Shown: positions 1 to 12,520 of the stretch, piece after piece
Layout: every line of letters starts with the position of its first letter
Numbering within the stretch: the stretch's first letter is position 1
Notes under the pieces: model-generated
Told to the model about the DNA's origin: nothing
Seen by the model: the letters and a program-made list of their open reading frames with translations, nothing else
Databases searched by the model: none
NCBI GenBank assembly: GCA_036898135.1
Contig: CM072511.1
Span: 80,904,762-80,968,761, forward strand
Reading direction: 5' to 3'
Source: Oncomelania hupensis
Lineage: Eukaryota > Mollusca > Gastropoda > Littorinimorpha > Pomatiopsidae
Length of the DNA stretch: 64,000 nucleotides
Made by a program: the position numbers and the translations under genes

Positions 1-1089
1 TTACTTTCTGTTTTTTGGTCTCTTAGATTGTTCTGGATCATTAGTTGATTATCAGTTACAGTCATGTACTTTTTTTCTGGATTGAGCCATTTGGATTAGT
101 TTTAGTTCTATTTTGGCTGACTATTCATTGGATTGCTTTTTATGATTTTCATAGAAGAGTCACGCCTGTTAAAAATTATGTAATTGTCATTGTTTTTGTG
201 ATTTCTTTTTCATTTCATCTTCTCCTTGTTGAATTTGAATACATTATTTTTATTTTGATAATTGTTCCAGTTAATGTTTATCTTTTGGACTGAATACCAC
301 TAGACTATTTGACTGTGCCTGAGAGAGACTTGTTTTCAGATTTACTCTCATTATACCCGCTAGACCTGTTAGGAAAGGAAATTTTCCTAAGGTTAGTGTT
401 ACAATGTTTAATAAATTGTTTTTAAAAAAAATTCTGACTTAAGGTGTTTATTGCAATGTGGTGAAGCAATAATTTGAATAAAGTCTGATAAACTGAAATC
501 ATCTAGGCTATAATAAATAATGTGGTTCACCTCAAGCCACATCGTAATCTGCCTTGTAAAGAGTGTTAGTCAAGGTACTTAAGTCATAAATCAAAAATAC
601 ATATTCACATTTTTACAGATGTGAACATTTTAACAGCTTTACCTTTCTGATGACCATAAATCTAAATGCATACAAAACCACACCACTACACACCACAAAA
701 GATACTGACATGATGGCGTTTACAGATGGGTTGATCAAAGAAATTTAGTCTGGCTGGAGTTACACTTCAAACAAGCAAGATCTACAAGGGCAGTGGAGCC
801 TACCTACAGGCACAAAACGGCGAGTTTGATGATGCAAATTAAAACAGTAACACAATGCACTCCCATGGCTGGCATCAAAGCAAGTCAGTCAAAGAACTCA
901 AGCTGTGATCATCAGTGGGTCTTGTACTCTGTTGTGTCTCATTTGTGTGTAAGATTGCAGTACAAGCAGTATATATTCTTTTATTTTAAAAATGTGGTTG
1001 AAAAAGGTGTCTGCTGGCGATATTGATTGAGGATTAAGTCCAAGATGCTTCTTGAATTTCATTTTTTTTGTATAGCTATCCTATTCTAT

Positions 1090-1701
1090 CCTATCTCATA
1101 ACTCAAAGGTCGTTGGGGCCACCACAGTTGATCGTTTAACACGTGCACTCCATCTTTTTCTGTCCTCAGCAACCCTCATGGCTTCGCTCAGTATCAAGCC
1201 AGTCCATTCTCGAATGTTGTCCTCCCACCTCTGTTTCTGTCTCGTCTTCTTCTGCCTCCTTGCACCGTGCCTTGCAAGAGGGTCTTTGCAAGGCCTGATG
1301 GTCTGGTGACATGGCCATACCATTGGAGTTTCCGTTTCTTCACCACTGTGAGCATGTCATAGTGTTGTCCAATGGCTTATGTGATGATCTGTTGGACTTT
1401 GTTGTTGGTGATGTTGCTGGGTATAAGAAATGCCCAGAAGTCTTCTATAGCACCTCATCTCCATGCTTTGTATTCTTCCTTGTAGATCTGCTGTGAGGTT
1501 CCATGTTTCGCAAGAGTTTAGGGCCGCAGTTGTTTGTGCGATCCTGGAGAGGACTTCCTGTCGGGACTCATTATCTGATGCAATGGCTCCTAAATATTTG
1601 AAGCTATGCACTGTGTTGGGGGATTGGTCTGGGACTTTTATGTCCATGTTGATGCCATTGGTGTTGTTGGTCATCATTGTGATCTTCTCTGCACTTATTT
1701 C
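1090..1701 (-). mobile_element. LINE-B fragment, 3' part of RT ORF and tail (lower part)
   Basis: Minus-strand pieces of a non-LTR retrotransposon [59 protein letters not shown] and [19 protein letters not shown], with frameshifts and a deletion. The 3' end is followed by a (GGATA)n-like tail at about 1078-1095, the tail type seen in all LINE-B copies here. The element continues at 2450-2620 after an inserted retroposon (1713-2438). It lies in SUGCT intron 2. Confidence 0.85.
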
Positions 1702-1712
1702 CATTCCTTAGG

Positions 1713-2095
1713 TTTACCCCCATGGGGGTGCCGGGGGTTTCAATATAAATAGTATCCCCCATTTCTGGAAATTTAGTGCTTTAAATTCCCACTGTCGCTG
1801 TCTTTTTCCTTTGTTCTTTCTCATTCCTACTCTGTTATATCAGATTCAATCTACAATACTATCTTCTTCTTCGCTAGACAAGTCACCTACCTTTTTTCTT
1901 GAAATCTCTTCCGGGACAAAATTCCTCATTTGTGTGTGAGGTCTGTTGTATCAGCTTGGAAATATTGGACGCTTACTGCCAGGTGGTCACTGGGGCTTCC
2001 TATGATGTTATTATTTGGCAATGTAGGCATTTTATATGTATGTGTTTTGTTGATTTTTATAATGATGTTTATATTCTAATTTGTTTTTGTAAATA

Positions 2096-2141
<46 letters not shown>

Positions 2142-2143
2142 GT

Positions 2144-2179
<36 letters not shown>

Positions 2180-2438
2180 CGATAAATTAGAGTATAGCCT
2201 CAGCATCCCCTGCGTGAGATGTCTTTATTGTACAATGCAAAGTGACCGGCTGGCGGAGTGCATTCAATGTTGCCACTAGGGTTGTTTCAGCAGATCATTT
2301 ATGCGGATCAGGGGCGAGTCCTCTTTTAGCGAAGTTGTGGTCTTGATTTAGTGGTCCTGATTTGGCTATACTGGTCCTGATTTGGCTCGGAAGAGTCCGC
2401 TGGACCTAAAGCAATAATCATGTCATGTCATGTCATAT
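1713..2438 (+). mobile_element. Family A retroposon (ATGTA/TCATG-tailed), inserted in LINE-B
   Basis: Begins with a GC-rich ...GGGGGTGCCGGGGG... head and a TATAAATAGTATCC box. It ends with GGTCC...GGACC hairpin-forming sequence, TAAAGCAATAA and a (TCATG)n tail. The flanking 11-bp duplication shows insertion into the minus-strand LINE-B. The body contains a poly-G run (about 2096-2177). No coding capacity is visible. It is probably a non-autonomous, SINE-like element; the mobilising partner is unknown. Confidence 0.8.
2096..2177 (+). repeat. Poly-G run of about 80 bases
   Basis: Almost pure G with a single TGT-like interruption. The duplicated copy at 28223-28240 has only 18 G, and the related sequence at 43954-43958 has five. 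Such a run may be a real expansion but is also a common sequencing or consensus artefact. Confidence 0.9.
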
Positions 2439-2449
2439 CATTCCATAGG

Positions 2450-2620
2450 CTCTGGAAGTGGTGTCAAGCCTCTGTACCAGCTGTTCAAGATCTTGTTCCT
2501 CTCCAGCCAATCCATCAATGTCATCCGCAAAACGGAGGTTGGAGATTGTTCTACCCTCTATTATGACTGTGCCTTCGTGATCTGCAAGTGCATCTGACAT
2601 GATGCGCTCTAGGAAGTTTA
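2450..2620 (-). mobile_element. LINE-B fragment (upper part, continuing 1090-1701)
   Basis: The minus-strand translation includes the RT active-site region [12 protein letters not shown] and LEQLVQRLD. It is split from 1090-1701 by an ATGTA-tailed retroposon flanked by an 11-bp near-perfect target duplication CATTCC(T/A)TAGG (1702-1712 and 2439-2449). It stops about 75 bases before SUGCT exon 3. Confidence 0.8.
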
Positions 2621-2694
2621 GCTAACCTACCGATGCTTGTGTTATGCACATTTTGTCTCCCTTTGAAAATTATACATTTACTTTTTCTTTTTAG

Positions 2695-5600
2695 AGTGCT
2701 TGCTGGTCCATACTGCACGATGATTCTTGGTGACATGGGGGCAGAGGTCATCAAAGTTGAACGGCCAGGTACAGGTGATGACACACGGTCATGGGGACCC
2801 CCATTTTGCAACACAGAAAGTGCCTATTTTCTTTCTATCAACAGAAACAAAAAGGTATTCAATATCGCGATTAATTATAATTTGATAGTAAAATCGTTTT
2901 ACACATATCGTTGCTCAACTTGTGTTGTCTTTTCTTTTCTTTTTTATTTGTGTGTGGTTTTTTTGCGTGTTGTTGTTTTGTGTGATAGTGAAGAGATATA
3001 TTTTCCCATTACTACATACTGAAAACTGACTGTTGTTAATATTATGTTGCAAATGTTTTGCAGTTTTATATTAGACTTTGATTATTTATTTTATTTATTA
3101 CATTAAAAATTATGTTTGAAGTACGTATATGCAGTAGAGAAAGTGTGTGGAAATATTTCTTGTTGTTTTGCCACTTGTTATATTTATTATTAATTATTTA
3201 TTTATCCCCAGAGTATTACTGTGGATCTGAAACACCCTAAAGGCAGAGACATTGTGCAAAAGGTAACTGTTTACATTTCATATACAGAACCACATCAGGA
3301 AAAGTGTGAAAAAAAAGGCTTCAATTTAAGTACATTATAATAGGCATAGGATTTAGGTTTTTGATGACTTTGAGTACTTCCAACCACAGAATAAAAGTTA
3401 CAGATATATTTGGCTTTTGTAGCCCAGTGGATATAGGAAGGCTGAACAATTGAAGGCCAAGCGAACTTGGAGAGAGAGACTGCTGAACATGACGCTGATT
3501 CTCATGGAGCACAGCGCCCCTACTCCTTCAGGTGAGAGTATAAACTGAGATCTAATCTGTGCAGGCATGCTCAGACTTTAAAGATCCTGACACTCGTGTC
3601 CAAGGCAGGTGAGTGCGAGAAACATAAACACGACCTTGCAAGCATTCGTTCTATTTTCTCTTGGTCATTCAGGATCACTCAGTTGCCTGGGATCTTAGAT
3701 GGTGAGCATCTAGAAGCAAGTAGGTGCCTAGGGCAACTTGAGTTAGATCCTGTTTTCAGCCAATGCCTTGAGCAGCTCTTGAGATGGAAAAGTGCTATAT
3801 AAGAACAGTTTTTATATATACACACCAGATTGCACGACTGTTTATTTTGAGGATAAACAAGCACATTATTTAATGTATTTTTACTTATTAATGGGTTTAT
3901 ATCTAATGTTTTTTTTTGTTTGTTTTTTTTAAATTTCCAAATATATATCAACTCCATAAAACAGTCTTTTTATCATGGATATCACTTTTGGGGACTGAGT
4001 AAGTTTGGTTTTTTTAAATTTTAGATGGCATCGATGAGTGATGTTCTAGTGGAAAATTACTTGCCTGGAAAGCTGGAAGCTATGGGGCTGGGGTTTAGAC
4101 AGATTTCATCCATCAACCCCCGTTTGGTGTATTGCTCTATTACTGGTGAGTCATTGCCAACTTTCCTTTGTGCAGTGTTATTATTCTTTTTTTTATTACT
4201 GGTTTTGTGCTTGTTTCAGTCATGATACGAGACAGAAAGACAAATAATAATTTTCTCGTATGTTTGTGTGTGTGTATGTTTGTTGGGGTAAAATATGTAT
4301 GCAATAAATCGTTACAAGTTTTGTGAAATATAAATAAATAGATAATCCAAATTTTATCTACGCAGGTTACGGCCAGAAAGGACCCAATGCACACAGAGCT
4401 GGGTATGACGTGATTGTCTCCGGAGTGGGTGGCCTCATGCACATTACCGGGCCAAAGGTAATAAAGAAATTATGTTGTAATAGTGCATTCCCCACTATTT
4501 TCCCGGGTTTTTCAACATAAATATACTGAATATGTTCAGCATTTAGAAAGTTTTTTTTTTTTTTTTTAAAGTGTGTTTCCAAATGATTGAATTAATTGAA
4601 GTCTTGAAATACATTTTTGATTATTTTATGTTTCTTTAATTTTGATGGTGAGTGTGTTTTGCATGTACAGGATGGTGAACCATGTAAAGTTGGGGTGGCG
4701 ATGACTGATTTGTCAACAGGTTTATACGCTCAGGGTGCAATCATGGCTGCTTTGCTTGATCGCCAAAAGACTGGACTTGGTCAACATATTGACTGCAACC
4801 TGTTTTCCACACAAGTGAGTATGATGGTGATGATGATGATGATGATGATGAGGAGGAGGAGGGTAAAATCGACCATACAGAAAAAACAAACAAAGAAATA
4901 AAGCACCGCCTATGATGTCATTATATAACAGTGTAGTAATTAGGGCACACTGCAATTTGAGAATTTAAGTAATGATTTATTATTAATTTATTTAATCGTT
5001 CTTATATAGCGCTTTTTCCAGCTCAGAGCTAGCCGATACAGGATCTAACTCAAGCCACCCGAGACGCCCACCCGCAGCCTTTGGGCGCATGGTCTGACGC
5101 CCGGACAACTGAGCACAATCCTGGGCAGCCAGGGATGGGGGAGAAGGACCTATGTGCATGCTGGGTGTGTTCTTGTCACCGGCACTCACCCGTCTAGGAC
5201 ATAAGCGTCAGGATCTTTAAAGTCCGTTATGATGGAATGTATGCGGCACAGACTAGACCTCGGTTTATACTCTCATCCGAAGGAGTAGGAAACGGGAGTA
5301 AAGTGTCTTTCCCAAGGACACAACACAATGCCCCGGTCTTCAGATCCGCAAGCCAAAGCTCTACCATTAGGCCACCGTGACTCCCTAATGACCGTTTGAT
5401 TACAGTTTAGATGGATAATCATTGAAATGAATATTTGAAGGACAGAGACAGAATAACACTCACTACAGTCAACCCATATGTTGATTGGGTTCCTAGCTTT
5501 CATTAAAACAGGGAAAGTTCTCTCATTACTTCAATAATCAGCAAACATCTTCTCAATCTTCTAGATTCAATACAGTTATTAATAATCAGAAAATTGTGCT

Positions 5601-7764
5601 TCAGTGAAATTCTGATGTTTATTTTGGTAAAGCGTATTATTTATTTTATGTTTATAGATAGCATCTTTGGTCAACATTGCATCCAATTACCTCAACTCAG
5701 GCCTGGAAGCCACAAGGCACGGAACTGCACATCCTAGCATCGTACCATACCAAGTATAAGAATTTTCAGATGTGTGTACATATCTCTATGTATGCGTGTG
5801 AGTTTGTCTCTCTGACAGAGCTGCCTACTGTCCCTGAGGGGCCGGAAATGTCCCTGATAATTTCGAAATTGTATAGTTGTCCTGATTTTCCGATTTATGA
5901 AAGTGCGTCCCGGAAAATCGTCTCTGCTGAATGCACACGTTTTTCGGTACATTTGTACTCATTGTGCTGTACATAAGAACTGCTATTTTCCCGCCAATGT
6001 TTGTTCTCGGTTGGCCTGGTTCAGCTCTGAGCAGGATCTACAGCAACAGCCACTTGCAGGATTTGAAGAGTGCCTATTATAGGTCTCTTCAGCCTTCCAT
6101 CTAATTGAATTGCAGTTAGACCCTGTAAATAGTGTAAATATCGTAAGTTTAAGTTTATATTTATTTTGACATTTATTATGGTCTTGGTTCATAAAATAAA
6201 TGTCCCTGGTATTCAAGCCATGTCCCTGATTTTTATTTGACGTTTCCCTGAAACTGACAAATGAGGGTAGGCAGCCCTGCTCTGAGCATTGTTTTGTTCA
6301 GGATAATAATTTTTGTTGTCATCCAAATCATCATTTCTATTATCAGCGTCGTCTTGGTTGTCCTTACTCTGACAATTGTATTTTGTATTGCTTCCAGGCA
6401 TTCAAAACGAAAGATGGATACATCCTGGTTGGTGCTGGTAATGATGGACAGTTCAAGATACTTTGTAAGGTATATTATCAAAATCTTACAAAACTTCTGT
6501 GTCGTTCATAGTCTTCTCCATTTAAGTAACTATATTACTTGTTATTTTTATGTTAAAATGTGGATTTGCACAATTTATAAGTTGTTTGTGTTTCAGTGTC
6601 TTGGTCAACCACAGATGTCAACCGATGATCGCTATGTGACAAACAAAATCCGAGTTGCCAATAGGCAGAGTCTTTTACAATCATTGTCAGAAATGTGAGA
6701 TGTCATTTGTTTTTATTCAAATGAACCTTTCGTCTGATTGCCCAATGAGGAATTGATGTTAAAGTCGCCTAATACAATGCTAAAAGATTTACAAGCCTTC
6801 TTGTCAAATTTGTTACTTTTGTTGTCCTGTAGGACAATATTTGGTGTCTTTCTTCTGTTTTTGATTGAGGTTATGAAATTGTGTTTCCCACAAGACTTAT
6901 AAAGAGATTAATAAAGAGAAAGAAAGACTACTCGTATGTGAGTGCATTTTGTGGTGAAATGGTGTGGAACTATGTTTAGATAAAGAAGTAGGCAGCGCAT
7001 ATACATTATGTTTTGCAGATTTCAACAAAAGACCACAGCAGACTGGCTTTTTGTGTTGGAAGGAAGCGGCATTCCCTATGGTCCTATCAATAACATGCAA
7101 GCAGTTTTCTCAGAACCACAGGTAATGATGATGAAAATGGTGATGGTGATGATGATTATATGATGTTCATTTATAATGTTCCAAACTCCATGCTGTTTAA
7201 GGCTGATCCTGTTATTCAATATTGCCTCCACAACTTTTGTAATAATTTTAAAAGTTTTTAATTTTGTTATATAATTATAGGTGGTTGATCAAGGACTTAT
7301 TCAAGAAATCCCTCATCCTACTATAGGAACTGTACGTTTGCCTGGTAAGACATGGGTTTTTCCCATTCATTACTAATGTCCAAATAATTAAATACATGAT
7401 TTGTGTGTGTGTGTGTGTGTGTAAAGGTGTTTTTGAATGAACAATTTTGAGTGTCTTCTTTCTTACTCATATTTTTATTATTTTTTAAATTGTTTAGTTA
7501 GTTATTTTAATTATTTTATTTTATTTTGTTTGTTAATTTATTTTTTAGTCTTGGGTTTTTTAATTGACCGATTCTAATGATCTGACTAATTATTAACTCA
7601 ATTGCATATATTTTTTAGCTCCTGCAGCGAAGTTCAGCAGGACAGAGACAGTGAACCCTACTGCCCCCCCAACTCTTGGTCAACACACAGATGAAATTTT
7701 GCAAAACATACTGGGAATGACGGAGGCAGAGGTTGCCGTATTGAAACAAGAGAAAGTTGTATGA
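2695..7764 (+). CDS. SUGCT: SUGCT copy 1, exons 3-13 (5' exons outside the window or absent)
   Basis: Eleven exons of a class III CoA-transferase (CaiB/BaiF family) matching succinate-hydroxymethylglutarate CoA-transferase, the mitochondrial enzyme that activates glutarate. Exons: 2695-2854, 3212-3262, 4025-4145, 4366-4457, 4671-4814, 5658-5753, 6398-6469, 6597-6694, 7019-7121, 7281-7344, 7619-7764 (stop TGA 7762-7764). All junctions are AG/GT and keep the frame with the same phases as copy 2. Motifs include [45 protein letters not shown] and [11 protein letters not shown]. Compared with copy 2, two residues differ: Ile for Val (codon 6648-6650) and Glu for Asp (codon 7113-7115). Exons 1-2 should lie left of the window if this is a full gene or an allele; no break is visible inside the copy. 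Confidence 0.93.
3520..3808 (+). mobile_element. tRNA-type SINE, 5'-truncated, plus orientation
   Basis: Matches the reverse complement of the 4990-5384 SINE over CCTACTCCTTC...GAGAGTATAAAC...GACTTTAAAGATCCTGAC and ends GTGCTATATAAGAACAG, the shared 3' end. The tRNA-like head is missing. It lies in SUGCT intron 4; the copy-2 counterpart is at about 29572-29858. Confidence 0.7.
4990..5384 (-). mobile_element. tRNA-derived SINE, near full length, minus orientation
   Basis: Read on the minus strand it starts GGGAGTCACGGTGGCCTAATGG; TGGCCTAATGG fits the pol III A box (5364-5374 on plus). A degenerate B-box-like region follows (GATCTGAAGACCGGG). The body contains GTGTCCTTGGGAAAGACAC. The 3' end is AGCGCTATATAAGAACG followed by AT-rich sequence. 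It lies in SUGCT intron 7. The same 3' end recurs at 3808, 13743, 20165 and 39857. Confidence 0.75.
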
Positions 7765-9218
7765 TACATCATAGAGAATGTGTTGTCGACAGAAAATAAT
7801 TCTGCTGTATCTCACACTATCACATATTTATTATTTCTGGCCAGTGATTCACATTTTTTACATACAGAAGTTTACGCTGATCCAGACAATTATACAATCA
7901 GTATCCTTACTCAGATATAAACAGTTAAAACTCAAATTCCAGTTTCCTTTGTTTCTATTGCCTTAGTTAAAAACCTTACAAGTTATAATCATGTTCCTTG
8001 GAACTAGTTCACATGTTTTTGTTGTAACAAACCAGTATTGTTGAATGCTATTCAGTTAGTTCAGTATGCTATTAATATGCTGAACTATAATTGGCATGTA
8101 TGCTTATATTGTTATTATTTTATGCCAAAGAAATTTTAATATTCGCTTTTCGTTGATAAGCATTGTTAATGGAGCAATAATTGATTTACTTGGGTTTTAT
8201 TTCTCATTGATTTACCTATATTTCATGTGCTTAAAGATGTTGAAATGGTACACCCATAGACCATTTCGTATTCTGTTTAAATGAACCATTTAATCATGCA
8301 AACAACATGTAACAGGGATGAAAAATGCTGAAGTGGAAAATGAAGAAAACTAGAAGAGGATATGGGGCATGCTCTATCCACAAAATTTTAAAATCTATAA
8401 CAAAATCTGTTAAATCGGGAGCATTTGGAGGACAAAATGTAAGTAATTTTGCAGTATTGAAAACATGGGGTTTTTGCTTTATGTTTGTAGTAGTAGTAGT
8501 AGTGTGAGGGCAAATTTAAACAGGTCTTTCTAAATGCCCCTTCCTCAACTTGTCAATAACTCAGTGGGTCTGTAATGTTATTTTCCTAAGCATTTCATTC
8601 ATCATAGCAATAAAACATATTTAAATGACCAAAGAATGTAATGCTGTGATGTACTGCACATCATAGTGCTCATAACAATGTATGAAACATACAAAGATAA
8701 ACGTAACGACAGTAATACCATCTTCTTCCTTTTATTTTTTAAAATTTTTGGTATAATCTGTACTCTTTTAAGAGAGGGGGGGGGGAGTATGGGATTTATT
8801 TTAATGGCAGATATAAAAAAATGGAGGATAATTCCTGCCCCTGATAGATTTATATAAATCGGAGATAAAGGTACTGTGGATCTGAAATAAACATAACAGA
8901 TCTGTTTGAGGGCTAGGGCTAATCTCTATCTACTTGTTTAAATTTACTTGATATAACCTCATGTTGTTTCTGTTGTTTTTAATTTTAATTTAGTAAGTTT
9001 GTGTGATTTTGTTGTCGTTCTTTTTTGTTTTAAGGAAAAATCTGTGATATGGCAAATTGCTTAAAATAATCAAATCATAAATGTCATCCAAGTAGCCTTT
9101 TAGTGAAGGGAGACAAAAAGGTTTGTGTAAAGCACAAGTGATAAAGGTGGCTGGCCTATAGAGATGGACTGGTTTGTTTATTGATTGCATCTTGGATAAA
9201 ATCCTTACTAATTGCTAT
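7765..9218. other. SUGCT 3' flank, no gene seen
   Basis: AT-rich sequence holding the presumed SUGCT 3' UTR, a short (TAG)n run near 8488 and a G9 run near 8777. No conserved ORF or repeat element recognised. Identical to 33873-35326 by eye. Confidence 0.6.
8609..8614 (+). terminator. Candidate polyadenylation signal AATAAA for SUGCT copy 1
   Basis: First AATAAA downstream of the SUGCT stop (about 845 bases after it), in AT-rich sequence. The equivalent hexamer lies at 34717-34722 in copy 2. Use is inferred. Confidence 0.35.
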
Positions 9219-9960
9219 CCTATGACATTGATGGATTGGCTAAAGAGGAACAAGAACTTGAACAGCTGGTACAGAGGCTTGACATCACCTCCAGAGCCTA
9301 TGGAATGGAAATAAGTGCAGTGAAGATCACAATGATAACCAATAACATCAATGGCATCAACATGGACATCAAAGTCCAAGGTCAGTCCCTCAACACAGTG
9401 CATAGCGTCAAATATTTAGGAGGCGTTGTATCAGACAATGGTTCCTCACAGGAAGTCCTCTCCGGGATTGCACAAACAACTGCTGCCCTGACCAGGTTGG
9501 AGTCCATTTGTAAAGACAGGACAGGACCCTCAGTATACATTCCAAGGTACGACTGCTGCACTCTTGTCATCTCCATCTTCCTGTACACTTGCGAAACATG
9601 GACCCTCCCAGCAGGTCTATAATGAAGAATACAAAGCAGGGAGATGAGGTGCTACCAAAGACTTCTGGGCATTTCCTATACTCGGTCACCAATCACGAAG
9701 TCTGACAGAACATAACACAAGCCATTGGACAACGTGCTCACATTGATGAAAAACGGAAATTCCGATGGTATGGCCATGTCACCAGAGCATCGGGCAAAGG
9801 CCATCCTGCAAGGCATGGTGCAAGGATGCAGAAGAAGAGGGAGACATAAAAAGAGGTGGAGGACAACATCCGAGAATGGACTGGCTTGACACGGAGCGAA
9901 GCCAAGAGGGTTGCTGAGGACAGAGAAAGATGGAGTACGCTGGTTAAACCATCTTCGAGT
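9219..9960 (+). mobile_element. LINE-B fragment downstream of SUGCT copy 1
   Basis: Plus-strand remnants: [59 protein letters not shown], then ISIFLYTCETWTLPAGL and, in another frame, ENGLDTERSQEG-type C-terminal sequence. Several frameshifts and stops; not functional. The shared counterpart is at 35327-36067. Confidence 0.85.
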
Positions 9961-10675
9961 TCCACCTTTCCCTCTCTGCTGGCAATCGTTCGCATTTGTG
10001 CCATAAATACAGATGTCAATTACGCTGTGTGAATTTTAGGAGGAATAACAAATCTAACGTAAGGTGAAAGTTAAGGGACTGATTTTCCAAAGCATGAAAA
10101 GATTTTTCAATGAAGTTTCCCAGAAGAATATTTTCATGCGAAAAAAAGTATCCACAATTTGGCTGGCTGGCACAGAGATGAGAAAGAACCTAGCTTTCTG
10201 AAAGAGAATTCATTGCCAAACATAGTTCTAAAATCTAAGGTTGCAGTCTTGATAGTTTTGAACAGGCTATGATTAGAAAGGGACTGTTGGCGAGTGTAAC
10301 AAAGGAGACTGTAGATTTAGTGAAGTCGATTGCAGTTTTTTGTGCAGTAGTTACAAGTTGGTAATATTAAGCATAATAAAATGAATGACAAAGAGAGTGT
10401 ATGAGAGAGAGAGTGAGATAGTGAGATATTGCATTCATTTCAGTTCAAGAGAATACAAAAAGTGACCCATATGTTCGCAAAATTTTGATGGAGGGAGAGA
10501 TTGTGGAGTTGAATGTAATGGATTTGGTTTTAAAACAAATACTGTTGTGTAGCACATGAAATGTCTTCCAATAAAATATACCAGATTCTGTGGAAGGTAA
10601 TTTATTTAAGCATTACGTAAATAGTGTCTTTTAAATTTTTTTTCATGAATGTCTGATTATTGCAAATGTTACCGT

Positions 10676-10677
10676 TA

Positions 10678-10766
<89 letters not shown>
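10676..10766 (+). repeat. (CT)n microsatellite
   Basis: About 90 bases of CT dinucleotides; the counterpart is at 36793-36883. Confidence 0.98.
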
Positions 10767-10772
<6 letters not shown>

Positions 10773-11994
10773 CTTTTAATTCATCATATTTGCTTGATAA
10801 AAGAGTTAACTGGTTGTGCACAGTGAATTATTTAAGTGGAGTATGCATAATATAATCAATATACAAACAAAAACATTTTTGTTGAAGATCAATTATGTAT
10901 TTAGCAAAAGAAATACATTGTGTCAACAGCACACGCATGCACACAGTCATCAATATTTGCTGGGACTGTAGACAACAATACTGCCTTGGAAAATGGACGC
11001 AATTATCAGGAAACGAAACTGGTACATGTAAGAAACGATAATTATAAGCCTATTCATTAAATTGAAAAATAAAAGTTTCCTAATAATTAACATGCATATA
11101 CAAAAAAGTTATTATGCAAACTTCTATTTCCTTTGGATTACCTGATGTATTAGTGTAGGCTAACATGGAAAGTTGGATGTTGTTTATGAATGATCTTGAG
11201 AACAAAATATAAGCATAAGTATTTTCAACTATGTACATCAGCAAGAGAATGCATTTTAAACAAGTTGGCCCGTTCTTTCTTAATAGCTTGTTAAACTAAA
11301 TGTGTAAAAAAAAACATTCACGAATCAGTTTTGGAAGCTACAATATTCTGAGCAATTTGACATCTAACATACATAACAGCTGTGACTCCTAAGATCTCTA
11401 GACACCCACATGTTTTATGCCTATGCTGGTAATGTTTGTTTCCCAAACATAGTTCAGTATGCAAAACGTCGAATTTTTTAAGAAGATAAAGAAGTTTGTT
11501 CAGCTCTGTTCTGAAGGTAAAGGCCACAGATGTCCAGTGTTCATTTCAAACAGTGAAGGTGGTTGTGATTGTAAGATTCTACAGTCAATTTTGTTTTCCT
11601 ACTTGATTGAATGTATGTAGTAGTAGTAGCAGTGTGAGGACAAAATAGGCTGTGAAGTCCTTGGTTTAATTACTTTATGGGTCTATTATGCATGCAAACT
11701 TTCCTACAAATCAGTTATCATAGCTATTTTTTTACAATCCCTTTAAATTTTAGTAATTCATCCAAATCTTTTTAAAAGAATTTATGTTAGATGTTTTTGT
11801 TTTTTTTTAAAATGAAACTGGTAAATTATTCCAAAAAGTAGCAACTCTGTTAGAAAAACAAAACTTCTGCAGGTTAGTATTGCAATGCTGTACAAAGATT
11901 TTCCCCTCAGAGTTTCAGATTCTGTCACAAAAACGGTGAGGAAAAAAAGTAATTCCATTTTAGGTCATCAATACATTTTAAAAACTTGGGTTAA

Positions 11995-12355
11995 ATTTCC
12001 ATGTATTCTATGTCCTTGTAAGAGGTGCAGTCCAAAATATCCAAGTCTGTCCAAGTAAGTCATATTTTTACATTTTTAACCAGTGTTGTCGCTAGTCTCT
12101 GTACCCTTTCAAGTGCAACTGATCAGTTTGTTTTGAAAGAAGCAGATTTTTCAGCAGTCATGGGCTGATAGATGAATTTCCATGTATTCTATGTCCACTT
12201 AAGAGGTGCAGTCCAAAATATCCAAGTCTGTCTAAGTAAGTCATATTTTTACATTCTTTAACCAGCGTTGTTGCTAGTCTCTGTACCCTTTCAAGTGCAA
12301 ATGATTAGTTTGATTTCAAAGAAGCAGGTTTTTCAGCAGTCATGGACAGATAGAT
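11995..12355. repeat. Tandem duplication, two units of about 180 bp
   Basis: The stretch starting TTTCCATGTATTCTATGTCC at 11997 recurs at 12177 with about 90% identity (shared AAGAGGTGCAGTCCAAAAT and TTTTTCAGCAGTCATGG). The same pair exists in block copy 2 (about 38112-38472). Non-coding. Confidence 0.85.
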
Positions 12356-12387
12356 GTGCTCTAGGATCACAGATTGCAAGCAAAAGT

Positions 12388-12520
12388 TCATAGAGGGGCA
12401 TCCAAGGCTTGGAACACAACGTCCTGTAGGTGCGTACGGCTTCCTATAGTAGCATGACCCGTTTTGTCGTATTGATTACTCGCGAGCCATAGAGCCTCCT
12501 TTTGGAGCTCCTTCAACTTC
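12388..12520 (-). CDS. Terminal exon of PLAC8-like gene, duplicated block copy 1
   Basis: The counterpart of 38505-38637 (same acceptor choice 12520/12516, same stop at 12390-12388). In this copy the upstream PLAC8-type exon is absent because the contig ends at the N gap about 1.3 kb further on. The assignment depends entirely on the partner copy. Confidence 0.4.

Larger units (their letters stand above)
9961..12387. other. Intergenic, no gene seen
   Basis: AT-rich sequence between the LINE-B fragment and the PLAC8-like terminal exon, with the (CT)n repeat and the 180-bp tandem pair listed separately. Nothing else recognised. Counterpart 36068-38504. Confidence 0.5.

Noticed and set aside
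45..293. 82-codon hydrophobic frame (repeated at 26157-26390)
   Set aside because: Starts at TTG in T-rich intron sequence, is not conserved between the two copies at its end, and lies in a diverged tandem repeat.
10649..10855. Frame rich in Ser/Leu repeats
   Set aside because: Translation of the (CT)n microsatellite.
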